Positions 1 through 6,120 of a stretch of 10,208 nt of DNA are shown piece by piece. The notes under the pieces were generated by a model, which saw nothing but the letters and a program-made list of their open reading frames with translations, was not told where the DNA came from and did not search any database. The DNA is taken from contig JAFPYK010000118.1 of assembly GCA_017412265.1 (NCBI GenBank), positions 1 to 10,208 of the forward strand, in the 5' to 3' direction. A program made the translations under genes and the position numbers. The DNA is from Lachnospiraceae bacterium. Lineage in GTDB: Bacteria > Bacillota > Clostridia > Lachnospirales > Lachnospiraceae. Position 1 is the stretch's first letter. Every line of letters begins with the position of its first letter.

Positions 1-180
1 CAGAGAAGCTAGCACATCCCCCGGCGAGGATTCGTGGCCGGGGGATGCAGCCCCGTGGAGAGACAGAGAAGCTAGCACATCCCCCGGCGAGGATGCATGG
101 CCCGGGGGCGGCAGCCTCGCGGAGAGACAGAGAAGCTTGTACATCCCCTGGCGAGGATTCGCAGCCCGGGGGATGCAGCG
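1..180. repeat. Tandem 63-64 bp palindromic repeats (about 3 units, open at left edge)
   Basis: Three head-to-tail units start at 1, 64 and 128. Units 1 and 2 are identical over their first 31 bases, then diverge; unit 3 has further substitutions. Each unit contains a GC-rich inverted repeat. In unit 1 it is a perfect 11-bp stem (catcccccggc at 15-25 pairing with 37-47, 11-nt loop); in units 2 and 3 the stem is partly degraded. In-frame stops (tag at 10 and 73) and the 63/64 length change argue against coding. The array begins before the window, so the copy number is unknown. It may be a REP/BIME-like intergenic element; its function is unknown. Confidence 0.75.
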
Positions 181-207
181 CCCCCGGCCAGTTGCCTGGG
201 ATATGAA

Positions 208-249
208 AAGAGCCGTCGCAGGCGTGTGCCTGGGCGGCTCTTGGTTTTT
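208..249 (-). terminator. Intrinsic terminator of mecA (probably bidirectional)
   Basis: An 8-bp outer stem (aagagccg 208-215 with cggctctt 235-242) encloses an inner caggc/gcctg stem. On the minus strand it lies about 20 nt past the mecA stop codon and is followed by TTTTC. On the plus strand it is followed by GGTTTTT (243-249), so it could also stop transcription entering from the left. Confidence 0.8.
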
Positions 250-260
250 GCTTGTGTCGG

Positions 261-1019
261 TTACATGCGGTAGAGCACCTTGATCGCGTCGGCTTCGATG
301 ACCGGCTCGCAGTGTTCCAGGATGGATTCCTTGGCGGCGGGGCCGGCGGAAAGGGGCTCGGCGTATTCGGTCATCATGTTGCAGAATTTGTTGAATTCTT
401 CGGGGGTGTGGCCGGACTTCTCGGCGATCAGGTAGTAACGGCCGCCTTTCTCGTCCTTGTACAGGCTGTTGGCCCCGTGGTAGAAGGGATGGAGGACGGC
501 GCTCATGCGGATGACTTCCTCGAGGGAGGTGAAGGCGTAGATGCGGGTGAAGACCTCGGCGGCTTCGCTGCGCATCTGGGCGGCTTCTTCTTCCGGGGAG
601 GAAGGGCCGGGCTCCTTGCCGGGCTCGGTGGGAACGCCTCTCAGGAGGTCGTGCAGCTGGTTGAAGGCGTGCAGGATCTCGTCGGCCATCGGCGCGGCGG
701 CAGCTTCTTCCTCGGGGGAAGAGGGGCCGGGGGATGGCGTGAAGCGCGAGAAGCGGGCGTCCAGCTCGTCGGGATTGTCGATCTTGGTGATGACAAGCAC
801 CAGGGACTCGCCGGCGAGGGGCATGGCTTCGACCATCACCGGGATGTCTTCGGCGTCGAAGCCGAATTCGGTGAAGGCCTGCTCCATCATCTCTTTAAAC
901 AACTCTCGGGTCTGAGGAGCACCGTAGGCAAGATCCTTCAGACCGATGTGGCGATCCGCCAGGTCCTTCTTGCTCAGAGTGCAGCGGATCTGGTTCTCGC
1001 TGATTTTCTCTATCTTCAT
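261..1019 (-). CDS. mecA: Adaptor protein MecA (ClpC adaptor, negative regulator of competence family)
   Basis: MecA-family adaptors deliver substrates to the AAA+ unfoldase ClpC for ClpP degradation and activate ClpC hexamer assembly. The N-terminal domain (about residues 1-92, opening MKIEKISENQ and including the EFGFDAEDIPVMVEAMPL stretch) matches the substrate-binding half. The C-terminal domain (about 150-252, with YAFTSLEEVI and GGRYYLI) matches the ClpC-binding half. The linker carries the motif PGPSSPEEEAA twice, at 97-107 and 137-147. At 252 residues it is somewhat longer than Bacillus MecA (about 218), mostly because of this linker. The ATG at 1019 was chosen because GGGGAG (1028-1033) sits 8 nt upstream; the ATG at 1025 would leave only 2 nt. 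It is a single-gene unit with its own promoter and terminator. Family assignment is firm; its substrates here are unknown. Confidence 0.93.
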   Translation of the reverse strand: MKIEKISENQIRCTLSKKDLADRHIGLKDLAYGAPQTRELFKEMMEQAFTEFGFDAEDIPVMVEAMPLAGESLVLVITKIDNPDELDARFSRFTPSPGPSSPEEEAAAAPMADEILHAFNQLHDLLRGVPTEPGKEPGPSSPEEEAAQMRSEAAEVFTRIYAFTSLEEVIRMSAVLHPFYHGANSLYKDEKGGRYYLIAEKSGHTPEEFNKFCNMMTEYAEPLSAGPAAKESILEHCEPVIEADAIKVLYRM

Positions 1020-1082
1020 GTGCATATCTCCCCAAGTTGTGAGAGGGTTTAGCGCCTTGCGGCGCGGGTTTCTTCTGATTTG

Positions 1083-1111
1083 AGTATAGGGGAAAATGTG
1101 TTTTTCGTCAA
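1083..1111 (-). promoter_or_regulatory. Sigma-A-type promoter of mecA
   Basis: On the minus strand, TTGACG (plus-strand 1106-1111) and TATACT (1083-1088) are separated by exactly 17 bp, close to the vegetative consensus. This would give a leader of about 55 nt before the mecA ATG. A small inverted repeat (ttcaac/gttgaa at 1128-1144) lies just upstream of the -35 box and could be an operator, but nothing else supports that. Confidence 0.7.
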
Positions 1112-1219
1112 CTGTCACGAGGCGGGTTTCAACGAAGGGTTGAAGAAGGGGTGGAGAAATCGTCAGATTTGACAAAAATTCAAGGAGAATCTTTGGAAAA
1201 TGTGCATAACAGAAGTGAG

Positions 1220-1248
1220 TTGTAATCGTTTTTTGAATGAAATATAAT
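1220..1248 (+). promoter_or_regulatory. Sigma-A-type promoter facing the gene-free region
   Basis: TTGTAA (1220-1225) and a perfect TATAAT (1243-1248) are 17 bp apart, in an AT-rich stretch that contrasts with the GC-rich surroundings. The predicted start is near 1255. It diverges from the mecA promoter, about 110 bp away, and no convincing protein-coding gene follows for about 1 kb. Confidence 0.6.
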
Positions 1249-1254
1249 GAGTTC

Positions 1255-2005
1255 ACTAGGACGGCCGGCACCCGGTGGGGTGCCCGCGAATCGCAGGAAG
1301 GAGGGAAGTGACCGTTTCGCAGACGGACAGCAGTCAGTTTTATCGGTTCCTTTGCCGCGGGTGCGGCAGCCGGGCGGCCATGAGCCTTCGGGCGCGGCAG
1401 CTTTCATTTCAAATTGTCATTTCTGACTTCCGAGGAGGATGTCTTTATCGTACAGAGCTTTTCTCCGGGCGGCGGAGCCGTCCGTGTCGATCAATCCCCC
1501 CTGCAGACAGAACAAGCGGAGGATGGAACCTCCATATACGGGAACCGGGCCGGAATGGCCGCGCTGCGGGCAGACAGCCGCTGCCGGTCTCTGCGCGGCC
1601 GCGCGGAAACGGATGGGCGAAGAGAAGGCCGGTGCGCCGAGGGCGAACCGGCTGCGGAGGCCGTGGGGAGGCTGCCCGAGGGAGGCGATGCCCTGAGAGG
1701 AGCCGACCCGGGGCGGCCGGCGGAGGAGAGGACCTGGAGTGTCCGGCGCCGCGATCCCCTCGCGGTGCGGGTTTCTATGCGAAATCTACAGAAAGGACGG
1801 AAGATGCGGAGCGAGTGTTTAGGCAGACACGGAAAGCTGCGAAACGATCCATCGAGTCCGCCGGCATCGGAACGAGAGCGGGACGTGATCCTGCGATGAC
1901 CGGACGGCCCATTTGCCAGGCAGATCTATGCCTGAATGCCATTGACCTATTAACATAATAATGTATCACGGCCCTGCCGCGGGGCAGGGCGAACCGGTTG
2001 TTTTT
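1255..2005 (+). ncRNA. Candidate long non-coding RNA (about 750 nt), class not recognised
   Basis: This stretch runs from a good promoter to a terminator-like hairpin without a credible gene. The open frames inside it (for example 1275-1958) have Arg/Gly/Pro-rich translations with no recognisable domain. The expected 5' end begins almost at once with a hairpin (ggcaccc 1267-1273 with gggtgcc 1278-1284). Other local stems seen by eye include tgccgc/gcggca, gcc-ttcg-ggc, ctccg/cggag, ggagg/cctcc, and a perfect ccgcga/tcgcgg stem with a 5-nt loop. I checked by eye for RNase P, tmRNA and SRP signature sequences and saw none. GC-rich DNA makes short helices by chance, so structure is only suggestive. 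A degenerate gene or a plain spacer remains possible. Confidence 0.35.
1971..2005 (+). terminator. Terminator-like hairpin closing the gene-free transcript
   Basis: A perfect 8-bp stem (gccctgcc 1971-1978 with ggcagggc 1983-1990, 4-nt loop) is followed about 10 nt later by a run of T (2000-2005). The gap before the T run is longer than in a classic intrinsic terminator, so strength is uncertain. Confidence 0.5.
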
Positions 2006-2051
2006 ACCTGTTTCTGGTAACTGATTCATCGAGAATAATACCAGTGTGCGG

Positions 2052-2106
2052 ACAGGACCGGCGGAAGATGCCGAGCGTCTCGGCCCATGCCGCGCCGGTC
2101 CTGTTT
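2052..2106 (+). terminator. Long nested hairpin, possible second terminator
   Basis: A perfect 12-bp outer stem (acaggaccggcg 2052-2063 with its complement 2093-2104) encloses a 6-bp hairpin (gccgag 2070-2075, loop cgt, ctcggc 2079-2084). It is followed by a short T run (2104-2106). It may back up the 1971 terminator or insulate the downstream promoter. The T tract is weak, so a structural or processing role is also possible. Confidence 0.45.
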
Positions 2107-2147
2107 GGCGTGCGAAAAAGTGCTGAAATTCGCACAAAAAGGCGCAG

Positions 2148-2176
2148 TTGTGTTTACAGGCTCTTTGTGATAATAT
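2148..2176 (+). promoter_or_regulatory. Candidate promoter of the GH18-barnase-barstar group
   Basis: TTGTGT (2148-2153) and TAATAT (2171-2176) are 17 bp apart in the AT-rich stretch before the operon. TG three bases before GATAAT could act as an extended -10 in an alternative register. The leader would be about 135 nt and contains a 6-bp hairpin (gggaag/cttccc) near 2242-2264; no known riboswitch was recognised. Confidence 0.5.
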
Positions 2177-2319
2177 AAAAGTACAGAATTTTTATTTTAT
2201 ATTTGTGAAACGCCTTATGTGTTTTACATGATCTTTGGAGTGGGAAGCTCAGAACGGACTTCCCGGGGCTTCTGTATGCGGAGCCGCTGAACGAAAAAGA
2301 GGTTGAGGAGGCATTTCCT

Positions 2320-4068
2320 ATGGATGATTACAGAGAGAGAGCCCGCCGGAGGGCACGGCTGCGCAGGCGCAATCAGATCCTGATTATGACGCTGATGGGC
2401 CTGCTGGTGATCGGCACCGTGGCGGCGATTCTTCTCGTCAATAAGTATATGCCCAGCAAGGAGCGGATGGATCTGGAGACGCTCTACACCGTGGATGAGG
2501 GCAAGGCGCCGCTGTTTTTCGAGAATGAGCGGGCCGAGAAGGACTGCCTGGTGATCGACGGGGTTCCCTATGTGGAGTTTGAGACGGTCCGGACCCTGCT
2601 GAACAAGCGTTTTTACTGGGATACGACGGAGAATGTGCTTTTGTACACGACGCCTACGGACCTGATCCGCGCGGAGGTCGGGAGCGACAGCTATACGGTG
2701 AACAAGGCCAAGGAGTCGCTGGGACACCCGGTGGTGAAGACACAGGGGAGCGAGACCTTCGTGGCGCTGGATTTTGTGCAGAAGTACACGAATATTGATT
2801 ATAAGGTTTATGAGAACCCGGACCGGGTGCTGCTGAGCAATGCATGGGGCGTGAATTATACGTACTCCAAGGTGCACAAGGCGACGCAGTTACGATCCGG
2901 CGATTCGATCAAGAGCAGCATCGTCTGCGACCTGGAGGCCGGTGCGGTGCTTCGGTATTTCGCTTCGGAGGACGCCAAGAGCGAGGATGATTTCATCCTG
3001 ATGATGACGGAGGACGGGCTGACGGGCTATGTGAGGCGCAAATTCCTGGATCCTGCGTATGAGGAGAGCAAGACGCGTGATTTCACGGAGCCGACGTACA
3101 GCAGCCTGTCGAAGGATTATACGATCAACCTGGCCTGGCACCAGGTGACGAACCAGACGGCCAATGACAACCTGCTCAACGTCCTGTCCAACACGAAGGG
3201 GCTGACGACGATCTCGCCGACGTGGTTTACGGTCAACTCGAACGAGGGCGGCCTGGGATCGATCGCGAGCCAGACGTACGTGGAGCGGGCGCACGCGCAG
3301 GGGCTGGAGGTCTGGGCCCTGGTGGATGATTTCACCGAGGGCGTGGATATGTTCAAGGTGCTGTCGCGCACGACTTACCGGGAGCAGCTGGAGAATGAGC
3401 TTATCTCCGCGGCGCTCAAGTACAACCTGGACGGCATCAATATCGATTTTGAGAAGATTTCGCTGGAGACGGGCGTGCATTATGTGCAGTTCCTGAGGGA
3501 GCTTTCGATCAAGTGCCGCAACAACGGTGTGATCCTGTCGGTGGACAATTATGTGCCGACGGCCTACTCGCAGTATTTTGATTACGAGGAGCAGGGCAAG
3601 GTCTGCGACTATGTCGTGATCATGGCTTATGACGAGCACAACCGTTCTTCGGAGACGGCCGGCTCGGTATCGTCCCTGCCTTACGTCAAGGACGCGGTGG
3701 CCAACACGCTGGCGATGGTGCCTGCGGAGAAGATCATCATGGGCATTCCGTTCTATACGAGGCTGTGGATCACGTCGGAGGATGACAACGGGATCGAGAC
3801 GCTCAATTCCGAGGTCTACGGCATGAATTCCGCAGCAAATATGCTCAAGGACAATAATGTCACGGCGGCCTGGGATGAGACGACCGGGCAGAATTACGCG
3901 CAGTTTGAGAACAGCAAGGGATTCTGCCAGATCTGGCTGGAGGATGAGGAGTCCATCGAGGCCAAGCTGAAGGTGATTTTTGAGAACAAGCTGGCGGGCG
4001 TCGCCGAGTGGCGCCTGGTCTATGAGCGGGCGGATGTCTGGAATGTGATCCAGAAGTATGTGAACTGA
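2320..4068 (+). CDS. Membrane-anchored glycoside hydrolase family 18 protein with N-terminal SH3-like region
   Basis: GH18 enzymes cleave beta-1,4-linked GlcNAc polymers such as chitin or peptidoglycan glycans; Firmicute YaaH/YdhD relatives act on spore or cell-wall material. The Arg-rich start followed by a hydrophobic helix (about residues 20-40) predicts an uncleaved anchor with the bulk outside the cell. Residues 60-175 resemble a copper-amine-oxidase-N-like wall-associated module. About 183-245 resemble a bacterial SH3 domain. About 265-582 form the GH18 barrel, with the signature DGINIDFE at 371-378 (D371, D376, catalytic acid E378 all present) and MAYDEH at 435-440. Catalysis is therefore expected. 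GAGGAGG (2305-2311) sits 8 nt before the ATG. The barnase gene follows after 31 bp, suggesting co-transcription. The exact substrate is unknown. Confidence 0.88.
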   Translation: MDDYRERARRRARLRRRNQILIMTLMGLLVIGTVAAILLVNKYMPSKERMDLETLYTVDEGKAPLFFENERAEKDCLVIDGVPYVEFETVRTLLNKRFYWDTTENVLLYTTPTDLIRAEVGSDSYTVNKAKESLGHPVVKTQGSETFVALDFVQKYTNIDYKVYENPDRVLLSNAWGVNYTYSKVHKATQLRSGDSIKSSIVCDLEAGAVLRYFASEDAKSEDDFILMMTEDGLTGYVRRKFLDPAYEESKTRDFTEPTYSSLSKDYTINLAWHQVTNQTANDNLLNVLSNTKGLTTISPTWFTVNSNEGGLGSIASQTYVERAHAQGLEVWALVDDFTEGVDMFKVLSRTTYREQLENELISAALKYNLDGINIDFEKISLETGVHYVQFLRELSIKCRNNGVILSVDNYVPTAYSQYFDYEEQGKVCDYVVIMAYDEHNRSSETAGSVSSLPYVKDAVANTLAMVPAEKIIMGIPFYTRLWITSEDDNGIETLNSEVYGMNSAANMLKDNNVTAAWDETTGQNYAQFENSKGFCQIWLEDEESIEAKLKVIFENKLAGVAEWRLVYERADVWNVIQKYVN

Positions 4069-4099
4069 AGGCATCGCAGATGACGCAGATGAGGAGTAA

Positions 4100-4726
4100 A
4101 TGATGAATCGCAACCGCAAAATGCTCTTGTATCTCGGTGTGCTGTTGATCTTCTTCCTGGTCTCACGGCTGGGCGGGGGCCGGCAGCAGAGTGAGCAGGT
4201 AACGACTCAGCCGCAGATGACGAGCGAGGTGCTTACCACCGAGTCGACGACGAAAGAGGTGCTTACCACAGAGTCGACGACGAAGGGGGAGAGTACCACC
4301 GGGGAGGAGCAGAAGACAGAGCCGGCCTCGGAGACCGAGACGCCTGCACAGGAGGAGACTTCGGAGGAGGCCGACGTCCGTGAGGACGGAGAGTATACGT
4401 CCGCGGAGGAGGTCGCTGCCTACCTGCACCGTTTCGGGCATCTGCCTTCGAACTATATCACCAAGAACCAGGCGAAGAAGCTGGGATGGGTGAATTCTGA
4501 GGGCAACCTGGGCAAGGTGGCCCCGGGCAAGAGCATCGGAGGAGATTATTTCGGCAACTTCGAGGGACAGCTTCCGGAGAAGAAGGGCCGCAGCTATTAT
4601 GAGTGCGACATTGATACGAACGGAGGCTACCGGGGAGCGAAGCGGATTATCTATTCCAATGACGGCCTGATCTATTATACGGAAGATCACTATGAGACAT
4701 TTACATTGCTTTACGGGGAGGAATGA
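4100..4726 (+). CDS. Barnase-family ribonuclease with N-terminal membrane segment and Thr/Glu-rich linker
   Basis: A guanyl-preferring RNase of the barnase (N1/T1) family, toxic to cells lacking the inhibitor. The C-terminal domain (about 97-206) aligns without gaps over the active site: K122 (barnase K27), E168 (general base E73), R178 (R83), R182 (R87) and H197 (general acid H102) are all present. The position of barnase R59 is F154 here. A hydrophobic segment (about 8-22) is a signal anchor or signal peptide. Residues 30-95 are a low-complexity Thr/Ser/Glu linker with a duplicated EVLTTESTTK unit, as in wall-spanning linkers. AGGAG (4092-4096) lies 3 nt from the ATG at 4100 and 6 nt from the ATG at 4103; the latter may be the true start. 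Numbering is from 4100. The stop overlaps the inhibitor start by 4 bp (ATGA), typical of toxin-antidote coupling. Confidence 0.93.
   Translation: MMNRNRKMLLYLGVLLIFFLVSRLGGGRQQSEQVTTQPQMTSEVLTTESTTKEVLTTESTTKGESTTGEEQKTEPASETETPAQEETSEEADVREDGEYTSAEEVAAYLHRFGHLPSNYITKNQAKKLGWVNSEGNLGKVAPGKSIGGDYFGNFEGQLPEKKGRSYYECDIDTNGGYRGAKRIIYSNDGLIYYTEDHYETFTLLYGEE
4226..4285 (+). repeat. 30-bp tandem duplication in the barnase linker
   Basis: Two adjacent 30-bp units (4226-4255 and 4256-4285) differ at two bases and encode the repeated EVLTTESTTK unit. Being in frame, it varies linker length without touching the RNase domain. Confidence 0.85.
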
Positions 4727-4983
4727 AGATGCAGGTTCAGCTGGATACCAAGTATATGAGAGACCGTGAGAAGGCGCATGCCTATCTGCAGGAGCAGCTG
4801 CAGCTCCCGGAGTATTACGGGAGAAATCTGGATGCTCTGTATGACTGTCTCACGGAGATGGATGAGGCGGAGGTCAAGATCATTCACCGAAGCCAGGCGG
4901 GTGCGTATTGCAAGAGAATCCTGCAGGTGTTCATGGCGGCTTCCCGGATCAACGGGGGCCTTATGGTTCGGATTAAGGATTAA
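4723..4983 (+). CDS. Barstar-family ribonuclease inhibitor (immunity protein)
   Basis: An 86-residue cytosolic protein of the barstar family, which blocks the barnase active site and protects the producer. The key helix is recognisable: PEYYGRNLDALYDCL at 29-43 keeps the residues matching barstar Y29/Y30 (Y31, Y32), D35 (D37, the residue that reaches into the RNase active site) and D39 (D41). Barstar W38 is Y40 and W44 is M46. The later ILQVF helix (66-70) is kept, but the position of barstar E76 is A72. It starts inside the barnase stop codon (ATGA), so translation is probably coupled and inhibitor should be made whenever the RNase is. A hairpin follows the stop. Family and partner are clear; the interface differs from the classic pair. 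Confidence 0.92.
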   Translation: MKMQVQLDTKYMRDREKAHAYLQEQLQLPEYYGRNLDALYDCLTEMDEAEVKIIHRSQAGAYCKRILQVFMAASRINGGLMVRIKD

Positions 4984-4995
4984 GGTAATTCATGG

Positions 4996-5021
4996 CCGGG
5001 CAGGGGTAACCTGCCCGGTTT
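4996..5021 (+). terminator. Hairpin terminator after barstar
   Basis: A perfect 9-bp stem (ccgggcagg 4996-5004 with cctgcccgg 5010-5018, loop ggtaa) is followed by only TTT. It probably gives partial termination. No clear promoter was seen between it and the next gene at 5050, so some read-through into the housekeeping genes is likely. Confidence 0.6.
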
Positions 5022-5049
5022 GTGCTGATTAGACAGAAGGGAAGAACGA

Positions 5050-6120
5050 TTGAAGACGAAATATCAGGTCATTGACCTGAATCATTATACGGAAGCGGAC
5101 CTTGCGGAGGCGGGGCGCATCATCTGTGAGGGCGGACTGGTGGCATTTCCCACCGAGACGGTCTACGGGCTGGGCGCGGACGCGCTGCAGGAGGAGGCGG
5201 CGAGGAAGATTTATGCCGCGAAGGGAAGGCCTTCCGACAATCCTCTGATCGTGCATATCACGAAGATGGAGGACCTGGAGGCGCTGGCGGAGGAAGTGCC
5301 GGAGTGTGCGAGGAAGCTGGCCGGGGCGTTCTGGCCGGGACCGCTGACGATGGTATTTCCGAAGAAGCCCGCGGTGCCCTACGGGACGACGGGCGGGCTG
5401 GATACGGTGGCGGTGCGGATGCCTTCGCACCCGCTGGCGAGGGATCTGATCCGGGTGTCCGGGCGGTTCCTGGCGGCCCCGAGCGCCAACGCGTCGGGGA
5501 GACCGAGCCCGACGAGGGCTTCTCATGTGAAGGATGACCTGGACGGCCGGATCGATATGATCCTGGACGGCGGGGAGGTTAACATCGGCCTGGAGTCCAC
5601 GGTGGTGGACGTGACCGGGGAGGTGCCGACGATCCTGCGGCCGGGGTATGTCACTCAGGAGATGATGCAGCGCGTCGTCGGGAGAGTGGAGATCGACCGG
5701 GCGATCCTGGAGGAGAATGTGGACCGGCATTTTGTGCCGAAGGCGCCGGGCATGAAGTACCGGCACTATGCGCCGAAGGGAAGCCTGACCGTGGTGGAAG
5801 GCGAGGAAGAGGCGGTTATCCGCGAGATCTGCCGGCTGGCGGAGGAAGGCGTGAAGGCCGGGAAACGGGTCGGCATTATCGCGACGGAGGAGACCGCGGG
5901 CCGCTATCCTGCGGGCATGGTGCGCGTGATCGGCTCCCGGGCGGATGAGGAGAGCGTGGCTCACGGGCTGTTCGCGATCCTGCGCGAGTTCGACGACCTG
6001 GAGGCCCAGCTCATTTACTCCGAGGGATTCGGGGAGCAGGGCCTGGGACGGGCGATCATGAACCGGCTTCTGAAGGCGGCCGGGCACCAGGTGATCACGG
6101 CCGGCGGAGAGAAGGTGTGA
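5050..6120 (+). CDS. ywlC: L-threonylcarbamoyladenylate synthase (TsaC2/Sua5/YwlC type)
   Basis: Makes threonylcarbamoyl-AMP from threonine, bicarbonate and ATP, the first step of t6A modification at position 37 of ANN-decoding tRNAs. The TsaD complex then transfers the group to tRNA. Residues about 15-200 are the YrdC-like catalytic domain, with PTETVYGLG (34-42), KGRPSDNPL (58-66), SANASG (145-150) and GLESTVVD (180-187). PGMKYRHYAP (233-242) is the conserved Sua5 linker, and about 250-345 form the Sua5 C-terminal domain ending GLGRAIMNRL. The 356-residue length is normal for the two-domain form. The start is a TTG with AAGGGA (5037-5042) 7 nt upstream. It overlaps or abuts the phosphatase-like gene, forming the ywlC-ywlE-rpiB order known from Bacillus. 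Confidence 0.93.
   Translation: MKTKYQVIDLNHYTEADLAEAGRIICEGGLVAFPTETVYGLGADALQEEAARKIYAAKGRPSDNPLIVHITKMEDLEALAEEVPECARKLAGAFWPGPLTMVFPKKPAVPYGTTGGLDTVAVRMPSHPLARDLIRVSGRFLAAPSANASGRPSPTRASHVKDDLDGRIDMILDGGEVNIGLESTVVDVTGEVPTILRPGYVTQEMMQRVVGRVEIDRAILEENVDRHFVPKAPGMKYRHYAPKGSLTVVEGEEEAVIREICRLAEEGVKAGKRVGIIATEETAGRYPAGMVRVIGSRADEESVAHGLFAILREFDDLEAQLIYSEGFGEQGLGRAIMNRLLKAAGHQVITAGGEKV

Noticed and set aside
1..180. CRISPR-like pattern (31-base identical block followed by about 32 variable bases)
   Set aside because: The variable parts are still similar to one another and pair with the shared block as hairpins, so they are diverged repeats and not spacers.
1169..1174. Perfect TTGACA hexamer as an extra plus-strand promoter
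   Set aside because: No acceptable -10 box lies 16-18 bp downstream; the sequence there is tttgga.
1275..1958. Long plus-strand open frames in the gene-free region, including one at 1439 directly behind an AGGAGG
   Set aside because: Translations are Arg/Gly/Pro-rich with no domain, the frames overlap each other, and the AGGAGG abuts the ATG instead of being spaced. Open frames of this size are common by chance in GC-rich DNA.
1255..2005. Candidate RNA as RNase P, tmRNA or SRP RNA
   Set aside because: The hallmark conserved sequences of these RNAs were not found on either strand by eye.
2224..4119. Long minus-strand open frames opposite GH18
   Set aside because: They are shadows of the strongly biased GH18 codons; the plus-strand frame has clear domains and a Shine-Dalgarno site.
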